A stretch of DNA of 64,000 bases. It comes from Paenibacillus abyssi (GTDB taxonomy: Bacteria; Bacillota; Bacilli; Paenibacillales; Paenibacillaceae). Made by a program: the position numbers and the translations under genes. Every line of letters begins with the position of its first letter. Within the stretch, counting starts at the first letter, position 1. Location: contig NZ_BMGR01000019.1 in NCBI RefSeq assembly GCF_014640295.1, positions 44,755 through 108,754 of the forward strand, in the 5' to 3' direction. The notes beneath the pieces were generated by a model that saw only the letters and a program-made list of their open reading frames with translations, was not told where the DNA came from and searched no databases. Of this stretch, positions 8,338 through 15,797 are shown piece by piece.

Positions 8338-9645
8338 TTGACAGGTTTGTTGCGCACCGTTGTAATTTGTCTCATGTTGTCTGTCGTCACCGTGTTTTGT
8401 TTCCCCGTCTCACCTGCATCCGCAGCTGTACCACAAAAAATCTTTATGCTGAAAGCAGCCGGAAAAACAGTCCTTCTCCCGCAAGTATTCGTAAAAGGGA
8501 CACCTATGATTCCATTGACTGTACTGAAGCAGTTTGGTGTTGCCATTGTGGAAAACAAGAAAGTGAAGACGTGGAAAACCATGAAGGGCAGCCACTATGC
8601 CATTTTCAAATTAAACAGCAAATCATATACACTACCCAAAAACAAAAGACAGCTGCAACAGCCGGCACAGATGATCAATCAAACGCTCTATATCCCGGCT
8701 GAAGCATTCTTCGATATTCTCAAAGCGAAAAAGGCGCTTGTCATAAGGGATGCAGCTTTTATCATTCAAGATACCAGCATTTGGACCCCGGAAAATGAAG
8801 CCGCCAATATCGTCCTTAAAGGCCAAAAACTGAAACCTGAATTTTATATTGACCGCAAAGCGGTACCGTTCAAAACGAAGCCTGTCATTGAGGGTGGGAT
8901 TGCCTATTTTCCTATAAAGGAACTTTATGAATACGTTGGCGCAAAAGTTGAAGAAGATCATCGGGCCGGTAAGGTTTCAATTATTCACCATAAAACCATA
9001 CACACGTATACCGATGGAAGTCCTCATTATACGTATCATGACGTCAGCGATTCGGCAGACTGGCCGGTTGAAGAACTGACCATTGAAGGTGATGTACCGG
9101 TAAAACGGATCAACGGTGTCTTTATGATGCCGCACGTCGGCTTTGACGGCCCTACTGCTGTTCGGAACCCTACCAACCTTCAATATGGAGATGTAGGGAT
9201 CGTTGCCAACGGACGGTGGATTTTTGAAAGACAAGTTTATTATACCTACAACATCAGAAGCTTCTATCGGGATATTGATGAACACGGTAACGAAATAACC
9301 GATTCCGATGAAGACATGGACGGCGGAAATGAAAAAGCGACCTTTGTTTCTTTCATGAGCAAATCTTATACCGTTAAGGATAAAGGCACGCAGTATTGGG
9401 GCGGAATGGTGCGGAATCAAAACCTGTCCGGCGGCAAAGTACGCCGTATGGAAATCGAATTTAATTCACATCTTGAAAACGGCAAAGCGGTAGGCGCCCT
9501 GGTGTATAAAACGGAAATTATGGATACGGAAGGGAATTATACCGCCGAGAGCGAGAAATCGATATACACCGCCGTCCCTCTGAAAGACGGTTTCCCCTCC
9601 TTCTCGTGGGATGAAGCCATGACGGCGCTCGACATTAAAAAATAA
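8338..9645 (+). CDS. Secreted copper-amine-oxidase-N-like (stalk) domain protein
   Basis: This 435-residue protein starts at TTG, with GGAGGAG eight bases upstream. Residues 1-29 form a signal peptide with cleavage expected near SPASAA. Two copper-amine-oxidase N-terminal-like (stalk) domains follow at about residues 33-145 and 155-225. The rest is an unrecognised C-terminal region rich in charged and aromatic residues. Stalk domains are common in Paenibacillus cell-surface proteins and seem to mediate wall association. No enzymatic motif is visible. Expression is under the cyclic di-GMP riboswitch upstream, so a role in surface attachment or matrix is plausible but inferred. Confidence 0.85.
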   Translation: MTGLLRTVVICLMLSVVTVFCFPVSPASAAVPQKIFMLKAAGKTVLLPQVFVKGTPMIPLTVLKQFGVAIVENKKVKTWKTMKGSHYAIFKLNSKSYTLPKNKRQLQQPAQMINQTLYIPAEAFFDILKAKKALVIRDAAFIIQDTSIWTPENEAANIVLKGQKLKPEFYIDRKAVPFKTKPVIEGGIAYFPIKELYEYVGAKVEEDHRAGKVSIIHHKTIHTYTDGSPHYTYHDVSDSADWPVEELTIEGDVPVKRINGVFMMPHVGFDGPTAVRNPTNLQYGDVGIVANGRWIFERQVYYTYNIRSFYRDIDEHGNEITDSDEDMDGGNEKATFVSFMSKSYTVKDKGTQYWGGMVRNQNLSGGKVRRMEIEFNSHLENGKAVGALVYKTEIMDTEGNYTAESEKSIYTAVPLKDGFPSFSWDEAMTALDIKK

Positions 9646-9730
9646 ATCTGCTCATCCTAAGAGGAACGATCTGCATGAATAAAAACATAGCCAGCCGCGC
9701 TCCAGGAATTTTCCGGATAGCCCCTATAAA

Positions 9731-9758
9731 AAAAGCTCCTGCAGATGCAGGAGCTTTT
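9731..9758. terminator. Bidirectional terminator after the stalk-domain gene
   Basis: AAAAGCTCCTGC - AGAT - GCAGGAGCTTTT is a perfect 12-bp stem with an A tract before it and T residues after it. It ends the riboswitch-controlled gene. Confidence 0.85.
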
Positions 9759-9761
9759 AAT

Positions 9762-9878
9762 ATGACATTGACCAGCGAAGAAGATGGAATTCAACGTCGA
9801 GATGTTCATCGGTTAATCGAAAAAGCACATGACGTCGCTTTGAAAATTCAGCAAATAATTTACGCTATCATGAAATGA
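9762..9878 (+). CDS. Possible 38-residue hypothetical peptide
   Basis: A 38-codon frame starts at ATG 9762 with CAGGAG eight bases upstream. That putative ribosome binding site is the 3-prime arm of the terminator hairpin at 9731-9758, so transcript reaching it would hide the site. The peptide is amphipathic (RLIEKAHDVALKIQQII) and matches nothing I recognise. It could be chance. Confidence 0.25.
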   Translation: MTLTSEEDGIQRRDVHRLIEKAHDVALKIQQIIYAIMK

Positions 9879-10235
9879 ATAGCCAGATACAGATGACAAG
9901 TCGAAAATAAAGCCGGTGCTGGAGAATTCCGCAAGACTTTTTTATTGAATTGAGTACTGAATGGTTTTCGAAGGAGAACGATATTGTTAACCTTAAAGAA
10001 CCGGTTCTGCCGCTTATGCAACAAATAAACAACTTTATTTCAATTAAAGAACTTTATTTTTCCTCACTAACATAGCATAGTCACTCTTTTTGTAACCGTT
10101 TAATTTTTTGTAATATAACTGTAATTTTTCCTTCATGTTACATTCATGTTCCCCGCCTATAATTTAACACATGACCCCCCTTTATTATATATTCTCTCTT
10201 GTGCCTGCGGTTTGTTCCGCAGGCATCTTTGTGTC
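9879..10235. other. AT-rich intergenic stretch without a gene
   Basis: About 350 bp of AT-rich DNA shows no credible coding frame. The only structure is a 9-bp hairpin, TGCCTGCGG-TTTGTT-CCGCAGGCA (10202-10225), just after the stop of the leftward hydrolase gene. It lacks a T tract on that strand and is doubtful as a terminator. Confidence 0.6.
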
Positions 10236-11135
10236 TTAGGACAGCAAATGCTTTTTTAAAAATGGAAGAACCTGCTGCCAAAACGCCGGGTCTTTCTCGG
10301 ATACACTGTGGCCCTCCGAATCCACCAGCAGATGCTCAACCGGCACTTTCTTAACCAGCTTCTGCAGATCATCCGCTGGAATAAATCCGTCACGAACAGA
10401 ATGCACCATCAATACAGGGGTACCGCCTGCTGACAGATTGCGCTCCAGTATGGAAGGAATATCGGACTGGCGGATATCTGCCCTGGAAATGCCTGACCGC
10501 CACAGCCATATCCACGGAATCAAATAGCCCAGCGGGAAAATCGGCAGCTTTCGCCGCTTCAACTCCGCTGTAAACATCGTGTCAAAGCGGATCGGCGTGG
10601 AATCCGTAACGACTGCCCGTACAGGAAGTCCTTTACCCAATGCAAGCAAAGCCCCGAATCCGCCCATTGAATGACCCAACACCGCAATTCGCTCCGGGTC
10701 GACACCTGGCTGCCTCTTCAAAAAGTCCACAGCCGCCGTTACGTCATCCCGGAACATCAGTCCGGATGGCGCATTGATCGGGTCGCTATCGCCATGGCTA
10801 CGGGCATCGAACAACATCACCGCTATACCGCTGTCATAAATCGGCCCGGCATAACGAAGCACGCGCGACCGATTGGAGCCCCAGCCATGCGCAATGACAA
10901 CCGCCGCACAGCGATCAGCATTCGGAGGCATAGCGATCCATCCGTGCAGCTTGGAACCTTCACTTTGAAAGGTCACTTCTTCATACGGCACATCGGGCAC
11001 GATTTCATTGGGCATTAGGCGTGGACGTTGGCTGGCAACACTCATTTTCCATATTCCCACAGCGACAAGTATTAAGATCCCCATTCCGATTAAGCTGATC
11101 GTCCACCACAGCACACAAACTCGCCCCTTTGGCAT
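10236..11135 (-). CDS. Membrane-anchored alpha/beta hydrolase
   Basis: This 299-residue alpha/beta-hydrolase-fold protein has one N-terminal transmembrane helix (about residues 7-30), so the domain probably faces outward. The nucleophile elbow is GHSMGG, the acid is in HSVRDGF, and the histidine is in SEGHSV. AHGWGSN is the oxyanion-region motif. It resembles the BAAT/dienelactone-type serine peptidase or esterase group; the substrate is unknown. It begins 9 bp after the aldolase gene on the same strand, so co-transcription is likely. No strong ribosome binding site precedes the chosen ATG, and an ATG 17 codons further in is an alternative. Confidence 0.82.
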   Translation of the reverse strand: MPKGRVCVLWWTISLIGMGILILVAVGIWKMSVASQRPRLMPNEIVPDVPYEEVTFQSEGSKLHGWIAMPPNADRCAAVVIAHGWGSNRSRVLRYAGPIYDSGIAVMLFDARSHGDSDPINAPSGLMFRDDVTAAVDFLKRQPGVDPERIAVLGHSMGGFGALLALGKGLPVRAVVTDSTPIRFDTMFTAELKRRKLPIFPLGYLIPWIWLWRSGISRADIRQSDIPSILERNLSAGGTPVLMVHSVRDGFIPADDLQKLVKKVPVEHLLVDSEGHSVSEKDPAFWQQVLPFLKKHLLS

Positions 11136-11144
11136 TTCATTTGT

Positions 11145-11777
11145 TTATACCGATTTCACTGCTTCTACAAATTTGCTTGCCCTTTCCGTCAACAAATGAA
11201 AATCGCCGCGGCGTACCCAATCCAAATTCACCAGCTTGCTGCCCATGCCGACGCTGCATGCTCCAGCCGCAAAATAGTCCCTGATATTGTCCAAATCAAC
11301 GCCGCCTGTAGCCATCATAGGAATGTTGTTCAGCGGGGCGCGTACTTCCGCTAAATACTTCACCCCTAGCGTTGCCATCGGAAATATTTTTACCGCTTCC
11401 GCCCCTGCCTTCCATGCCCTCACGATTTCCGTGGGCGTCATTACCCCAGGCCATACCGAGACGCCATGCCGTACACCGTACGCAATGACTTCCTCATCGA
11501 GGTTTGGAGAGATCAGAAATTGTGCGCCTGCAGCGACAGCCTCCTCGGCCATCGCCAGATCCAGCACGGTGCCCGCTCCAATGGCCGCTTTTCCGTCAAA
11601 TTTTTCCCGCCAGCGATGGATAATCTCCGTTGCGCCTTCCGTATTCATCGTTACTTCCATCAGCCTGATCCCGCCATCTATTAATGCTTGACCTGCTTGA
11701 TCCGCATGCTGATTCTCTATATTACGAAAAATGGCTACGATTTTTTCCTCTACAAGCATCTTTAACATGGTACTCAT
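11145..11777 (-). CDS. KDPG/KHG aldolase (copy 1)
   Basis: This 210-residue class I aldolase of the 2-keto-3-deoxy-6-phosphogluconate / 4-hydroxy-2-oxoglutarate family cleaves such acids to pyruvate plus glyceraldehyde-3-phosphate or glyoxylate. The Schiff-base lysine lies in AVKIFPMA, and the catalytic Glu lies in MEVTMN. GAGTVLD and ATGGVDLDN are conserved phosphate and substrate loops. GGGAGG precedes the ATG. A perfect palindrome 34 bp upstream of the start may be its operator. A paralogue lies at 42325-42987. No KDG kinase or dehydratase accompanies either copy. Confidence 0.9.
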   Translation of the reverse strand: MSTMLKMLVEEKIVAIFRNIENQHADQAGQALIDGGIRLMEVTMNTEGATEIIHRWREKFDGKAAIGAGTVLDLAMAEEAVAAGAQFLISPNLDEEVIAYGVRHGVSVWPGVMTPTEIVRAWKAGAEAVKIFPMATLGVKYLAEVRAPLNNIPMMATGGVDLDNIRDYFAAGACSVGMGSKLVNLDWVRRGDFHLLTERASKFVEAVKSV

Positions 11778-11810
11778 CGTTCAACCTCCCATTTAAAAAA
11801 ACCTCACTAC

Positions 11811-11825
11811 TGGTTATTGTAACCA
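11811..11825. promoter_or_regulatory. Palindrome upstream of KDPG aldolase gene
   Basis: TGGTTA-TTG-TAACCA is a perfect 6-3-6 inverted repeat, 34 bp upstream of the aldolase ATG. It is a plausible operator for a GntR- or LacI-type regulator; no such regulator is encoded nearby. Confidence 0.4.
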
Positions 11826-11926
11826 AGCTTTTGCTCAGGAACAAGCATTTGTGACGGGATAAGCGCCCGGTGCATACAATGCATCAAGACGAAAGCCCAA
11901 TTTAAAAATAAGGGAGTTTTGTATGC

Positions 11927-12869
11927 ATGTCGAATGAATCTGTAAGATATTCAACCGTAAGAGCAGGTGGCTGTGGCTGCGGAGGTGCTGCCCGCGCAGT
12001 AATGCCGCCACCGCCGCCGGCACCGCCAATCCCACCTGGTCCTGGGCCAGTTCCCCCAGGAGGAGGGATGTTCCCTCCAGGACCGGGCGGCTTCCCCGGC
12101 GGACCGGGCGGATTCCCCGGCGGAACGGGCGGCTTCCCCGGTGGACCGGGTGGCTTCCCCGGTGGACCGGGCGGATTCCCCGGTGGACCGGGCGGATTCC
12201 CCGGCGGACCGGGTGGGTTCCCCGGTGGACCGGGTGGGTTCCCCGGTGGACCGGGTGGGTTCCCCGGCGGACCGGGTGGGTTCCCCGGCGGACCGGGCGG
12301 GTTCCCCGGTGGACCGGGTGGGTTCCCCGGCGGACCAGGCGGCTTCCCCGGTGGACCGGGTGGGTTCCCCGGTGGACCGGGCGGCTTCCCCGGTGGACCG
12401 GGCGGGTTCCCCGGTGGACCGGGTGGGTTCCCCGGTGGACCGGGCGGGTTCCCCGGTGGACCGGGTGGGTTCCCCGGCGGACCGGGCGGGTTCCCCGGTG
12501 GACCGGGCGGGTTCCCCGGTGGACCGGGCGGGTTCCCCGGTGGACCGGGCGGGTTCCCCGGTGGACCGGGCGGGTTCCCCGGTGGACCGGGCGGGTTCCC
12601 CCGGTGGACCGGGCGGGTTCCCCGGTGGACCGGGCGGGTTCCCCGGTGGACCGGGCGGATTCCCGAGCGGCTTCCCGAGCGGGTATCCTATGGGATCTTT
12701 CCCTCCGGGGCCACTCTCTCCTGGACCCGGGCCGATCACTCCTGGACCAGATCCGTCCTCTCCCGGTCCTGGGCCTTTCTCTCCCGGTCCTGAGCCTTTC
12801 TCTCCGGGACCGTGGACGTTCCCGCCAGGGCCTGGACCTGGAACATTTCCAAGACCTGAAGAGGAATAG
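11927..12869 (+). CDS. GFPGGPG-repeat surface/coat-like protein, interrupted by a frameshift
   Basis: The frame starts at ATG 11927, eleven bases after AAGGGAG. It has a short head (residues 1-50) with a CGCGG cluster and a run of prolines, then about 27 near-identical heptads GFPGGPG. At about 12598-12602 a run of four C becomes five, and the frame shifts. As read, translation leaves the repeat and stops at 12793. Removing one C restores the heptads and a proline-glycine tail (SPGPGP-type) ending at 12869 with PRPEEE. The composition resembles Gly/Pro-rich coat or exosporium-like proteins of spore formers, but no family is recognised. It could be a slippage mutation, phase variation or sequencing error. 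Confidence 0.6.
12084..12660 (+). repeat. 21-bp tandem repeat array
   Basis: About 27 tandem copies of a 21-bp unit of the type GGNTTCCCCGGNGGACCGGG encode GFPGGPG. Variation is almost entirely at third codon positions (GGT/GGC/GGA), which indicates selection on the protein. One copy carries an extra C near 12600. Confidence 0.95.
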
Positions 12870-12893
12870 GCCCTAGCCAATCCAACCAACAAA

Positions 12894-12928
12894 AAAACCG
12901 CCAGTGTGAATTCCATTGGCGGTTTTTT
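12894..12928 (+). terminator. Terminator of the repeat-protein gene
   Basis: AAAACCGCCA - 13-nt loop - TGGCGG is followed by six T residues. It lies 25 bp after the restored stop at 12869. A 20-bp segment (TTTTTTAATTTCAATCCATT) is duplicated directly at 12923-12942 and 12944-12963. Confidence 0.85.
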
Positions 12929-13007
12929 AATTTCAATCCATTGTTTTTTAATTTCAATCCATTAATGAAGACAAATTCGCGTGATTACGCTTCATTCTCG
13001 CAGCGCA

Positions 13008-13862
13008 TCAACGGAAAGCTTTATCCGATACATAGATATACCGTTCAAATCTCGCCATCACATGAAACTTTTGCTCCGGGTAGTTCTCATATAAGTACTG
13101 GACGAAATGCCCAGGTTTCTCGCTATTAAAGGCAAATACGTCGTAATGCAGCGGAACGGCGGTATCCATCCCAGCAGCCACAGCGAGCTCTGCGGCCTCG
13201 CGGTAGTCCATGTTGCCGGCGAGATTATTCGATCTACGGAAAAAATCTCCGCCGTTAATCGGCAGCAACCCCAGATCAATCTTCTGTTCGCTAAGCGTAT
13301 CGACTAACTCCGGATACATGACGGTATCTCCTGCATGATATACTTTTACACCATTAATCTCCAATAAGTAACCGACATACTTGTGCCGGCCTTGCGAATC
13401 GAATTCCATTTCCTCATGTGCTGCTGCCACCGGCTGTACACTGATTTCTCCAAATGTATATCGCTCACCCACGATCGCATCCGTGATGCGCTCCTCCGGG
13501 ACGCCGCAGCCTAACAGCTGCTGCCTGCAGCAGGCCGGTGCAACATAAGCAGTGTGGGGGCTGTTTTGGGCCATCGCCCGAATGGTTCCTTCATCCAAAT
13601 GATCGGCATGCTCATGCGTGATCAGGCAGACATCTGCATTCGTAATCGTCTCCGGCGGAAACGGCGCAGGGTAGGCTCGTTGAATGCCCGCTGCATTCTC
13701 CAGGTGATCGGATACGTAGGGATCCACATAGACGATCGTCTGCGTTCCTTTCATGATGACGCTTTCTTGACCGATAAACCACACGGCGACAGCGCCATGC
13801 GGCAGACTGGAGGCGTTCACTTCCTCCACCCATTGTTTTGGCGTTCTCTTCATTGGCATCAT
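13008..13862 (-). CDS. UlaG-like metallo-beta-lactamase-fold hydrolase
   Basis: About 284 residues from the ATG at 13860-13862 (or the next ATG, 13857-13859) follow GAGGGGAATC. An upstream extension to 13961 lacks a ribosome binding site. The domain is the L-ascorbate-6-phosphate-lactonase-like MBL family, with metal motif THEHADHLD, a histidine in AAAHEE, an aspartate in HAGDT and a histidine in VPLHYD. No ascorbate-utilisation genes are nearby, so the substrate is unknown. It follows the PilZ gene on the same strand. Confidence 0.85.
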   Translation of the reverse strand: MMPMKRTPKQWVEEVNASSLPHGAVAVWFIGQESVIMKGTQTIVYVDPYVSDHLENAAGIQRAYPAPFPPETITNADVCLITHEHADHLDEGTIRAMAQNSPHTAYVAPACCRQQLLGCGVPEERITDAIVGERYTFGEISVQPVAAAHEEMEFDSQGRHKYVGYLLEINGVKVYHAGDTVMYPELVDTLSEQKIDLGLLPINGGDFFRRSNNLAGNMDYREAAELAVAAGMDTAVPLHYDVFAFNSEKPGHFVQYLYENYPEQKFHVMARFERYIYVSDKAFR

Positions 13863-13953
13863 GATTCCCCTCTCATCTTTAGCACTACCCGGACAACCTC
13901 CGGCTCTCCAAAAAAAGCTCATCCTATGACGCGGGCTGGTTTCCTTCCACAAA

Positions 13954-14334
13954 TTATACAACGGTAATTTTATTTCTGCCTGCGAGCAGCCTGAGCTCGC
14001 GGCTAATTAGCTCATACATCCTGTCGTCCGGATCAAATTCCATTCCATAGAGGAACAACTGACCGCCAACCTGCTGCTGCCAGCGAATCGTACCCTTCAG
14101 CTGCAGCGGCTCCTCATTTAATTGAATATGAATGATGAGCTTTATCTTGTTGTGTGTATGGCGCAAATCAAGCTTAGCGGCAAATCTGCAGCCCGCTTTG
14201 CTTACATTTATAAACTCGGCTCTGGCCAGTTTGGTATGTACCGCTTTCCCGTTTATATCCACGATTTGAAACCGGCAGCTTTCCGGTTCTTTTAATAAGT
14301 ATCGAAATGGCTCTTTTCTGCGTGTAAGCACCAT
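13954..14334 (-). CDS. PilZ-domain protein
   Basis: This 126-residue protein consists mainly of one PilZ domain. The basic N-terminal segment (RRKEPFRY) and the NVSKAG motif, equivalent to D/N-x-S-x-x-G, are the usual cyclic di-GMP contacts. The arginine spacing at the start is not the textbook RxxxR, so ligand binding is likely but not certain. No fused effector domain is present. It lies upstream of the UlaG-like gene on the same strand. Confidence 0.75.
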   Translation of the reverse strand: MVLTRRKEPFRYLLKEPESCRFQIVDINGKAVHTKLARAEFINVSKAGCRFAAKLDLRHTHNKIKLIIHIQLNEEPLQLKGTIRWQQQVGGQLFLYGMEFDPDDRMYELISRELRLLAGRNKITVV

Positions 14335-14426
14335 ATATTTCCCCCACTAACGAAAATAGGATCACATTCAGTATACGCTATTTATACCCATCGTAACTAT
14401 TTCACCATATTTTCGAGCGTTGAAAC

Positions 14427-14459
14427 AAAAAAAAGGCATAACCCCCTGAGGGCTATGCC
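14427..14459 (-). terminator. Leftward terminator after araB remnant
   Basis: On the minus strand, GGCATAGCCC - TCAG - GGGGTTATGCC is followed by eight T residues. It probably belonged to the ara transcription unit whose end survives at 14540-14779. Confidence 0.85.
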
Positions 14460-14539
14460 GAATAAGCCATTGTATTGCAACTCGCGCTTGCAAATCCAAT
14501 CCATTGATTTGATGCATTAATCATTAATCACGCCAATGT

Positions 14540-14779
14540 TTAACGTGCTTCTTCCTTGATTGCTTTCAACCGTTTCATGACGTCATTAGCTCCGCGTCCG
14601 AAATAATCGTGCAGCAGGTTGTACTCATGGCACAGCTTATCATACACCGCAACGTTCTCCGGAATCGGCTTGAACGTCTCTTCGCGGACGCGCGCCATAT
14701 TTTTCGCTGCTTCCACGATGCTGTCATATCCGCCTTTGGCAGCGCCTGCCGCCACCGCACCGAACATCGCTGCGCCGCC
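14540..14779 (-). pseudogene. araB: L-ribulokinase C-terminal remnant
   Basis: Eighty codons match the extreme C-terminus of L-ribulokinase (MFGAVAAG, then [20 protein letters not shown] and [18 protein letters not shown]). The rest of the roughly 550-residue kinase is missing. Upstream the frame meets a stop at 14810-14812. Homology ends where a tandem repeat begins (14779), so a rearrangement broke the gene there. No other ara genes are in the window. The stretch retains its own terminator. Confidence 0.85.
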
Positions 14780-14915
14780 CTCTCGGGTAGCTTTGAGCTT
14801 GTTATTGTCTTATCCGATTTCCTCTCGGGTAACCTCAAGCCTGTCATTGTCTCATGCTACCCTATCAGGTAACTTCAAGCCAGTCATTGCCTCATAAGGC
14901 ACCCTCTTTGGGTAC
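14779..14915 (-). repeat. 41-bp imperfect tandem repeat with hairpins
   Basis: Three full units start at 14779, 14821 and 14861, and a partial fourth starts at about 14903, giving a spacing of 40-42 bp. The unit is of the type CCTCTCGGGTAACCTCAAGC followed by CTGTCATTGTCTCAT. Adjacent units can form short hairpins, such as GGCACCC/GGGTACC. The array abuts the broken end of araB and has no open frame. Confidence 0.75.
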
Positions 14916-14953
14916 CTTGCACTTGCTGCTGCGGCCATCCCGTGCGTCCTCAG

Positions 14954-15154
14954 TTACACAACGTCGTAGCCTTGATCCTCAATCGCCTCTTTGATTTTCT
15001 CCACTGAGACATTCGCCTCATCATAGGAGACTTTAACAGTTTTGGCACCCAGGTCAACTTCTCCCTTTGCACCAAGCTGTTCCATAGCGCCTTCGACTGA
15101 TTTTACGCAATGACCACACGACATGCCTTCTACTTTCAAGATCACTTCTTGCAT
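14954..15154 (-). CDS. copZ: Copper chaperone CopZ
   Basis: This 66-residue heavy-metal-associated domain protein has the Cu(I) site GMSCGHC and the usual beta-alpha-beta fold order. It delivers Cu(I) to the copper ATPase CopA in the cytoplasm. A CsoR-like box and a -10 lie upstream, and csoR precedes it on the same strand. CopA itself is not in the window. Confidence 0.93.
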   Translation of the reverse strand: MQEVILKVEGMSCGHCVKSVEGAMEQLGAKGEVDLGAKTVKVSYDEANVSVEKIKEAIEDQGYDVV

Positions 15155-15209
15155 CGTTTATCTCTCCTTTATTTAATAAATTTATTACTTGCCATATTAA
15201 CCTGCCGCT

Positions 15210-15235
15210 ATTTTAACCATACCCCAGTAATGTAT
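15210..15235 (-). promoter_or_regulatory. Candidate CsoR box in the copZ promoter
   Basis: ATACCCCAGTAATGTAT (15219-15235) keeps the left half and the 17-bp length of the csoR site but is degenerate on the right. On the minus strand a TAAAAT -10 (15210-15215) follows directly, so the box lies in the -35/-10 spacer, as at csoR. Confidence 0.5.
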
Positions 15236-15301
15236 AATGGGTTGAAATAAAAGTTGAAATCGCTAAACGTATGACATCATTCAACGAGTTCAACTCCATA
15301 T

Positions 15302-15652
15302 CTATTTCACCAGTTTGTTAATCGTTGTCAGCAGTTCATCAAGCACTTCCCGATCGCCAGATTCGATTCGCTCGACGATACAGCTTCGCATATGGCCTTC
15401 AAGCAGCAGCTTGCCCACTCCATTCAAAGCCGATTGAATCGCAGCAATCTGGTTTAACACATCATCACAATAGACATCCCGTTCAACCATCCCCTTGACC
15501 CCGCGAACCTGACCTTCAATCCGGTTAAGACGCGATACCAGGTTGGACTTGAATTTATCGGAATGATGACTCTTGCGTTCATCTGCGCTGCTTGTATGAC
15601 AGCTTCCATCTTCGCAAACTTCGGCCATTGCCACATCATGATTGAGATCCAT
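15302..15652 (-). CDS. csoR: Copper-sensing repressor CsoR
   Basis: This 116-residue CsoR-family repressor contains the Cu(I) ligands Cys62, His87 and Cys91 (C-x24-H-x3-C spacing, as in B. subtilis CsoR). The first 33 residues are an extension rich in His, Cys and Asp before the conserved LVSRLNRIEGQVRGV core. The ATG at 15650-15652 is chosen because a longer upstream frame crosses the operator and promoter. It differs from the CstR-type protein at 1-228, which lacks the His-x3-Cys site. It should derepress itself and copZ when copper is high. Confidence 0.9.
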   Translation of the reverse strand: MDLNHDVAMAEVCEDGSCHTSSADERKSHHSDKFKSNLVSRLNRIEGQVRGVKGMVERDVYCDDVLNQIAAIQSALNGVGKLLLEGHMRSCIVERIESGDREVLDELLTTINKLVK

Positions 15653-15690
15653 GTGTATCACCACCCTTGTTGAACTGTTTCCGTAATTGA

Positions 15691-15719
15691 ATCTTAACAT
15701 ACCCCCAGTGGGTATGCAA
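15691..15719 (-). promoter_or_regulatory. csoR promoter with CsoR operator
   Basis: CATACCC-CCAGT-GGGTATG (15698-15716) is a perfect 7-5-7 dyad. On the minus strand TTGCAT (15714-15719), a 17-bp spacer and TAAGAT (15691-15696) bracket it. CsoR bound here would occlude RNA polymerase, which implies autoregulation. Confidence 0.8.
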
Positions 15720-15797
15720 CTGTTAATTGTCCGGCGATTCAGCATTCAACAACTGTTAGTCATCTACCAACACTTTGGTTATGCAGCTGTACGCTGT

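Noticed and set aside
10202..10225. Hairpin as terminator of the hydrolase gene
   Set aside because: The stem is good, but no T tract follows on the minus strand.
12084..12660. Tandem array considered as CRISPR
   Set aside because: Units are contiguous with no unique spacers and keep a reading frame.
11951..12916. A 321-codon minus-strand frame and a 242-codon plus-strand frame through the 21-bp repeats
   Set aside because: Any frame of a 21-bp repeat without stops stays open. The codon-wobble pattern supports only the GFPGGPG frame, and the others have no family match.
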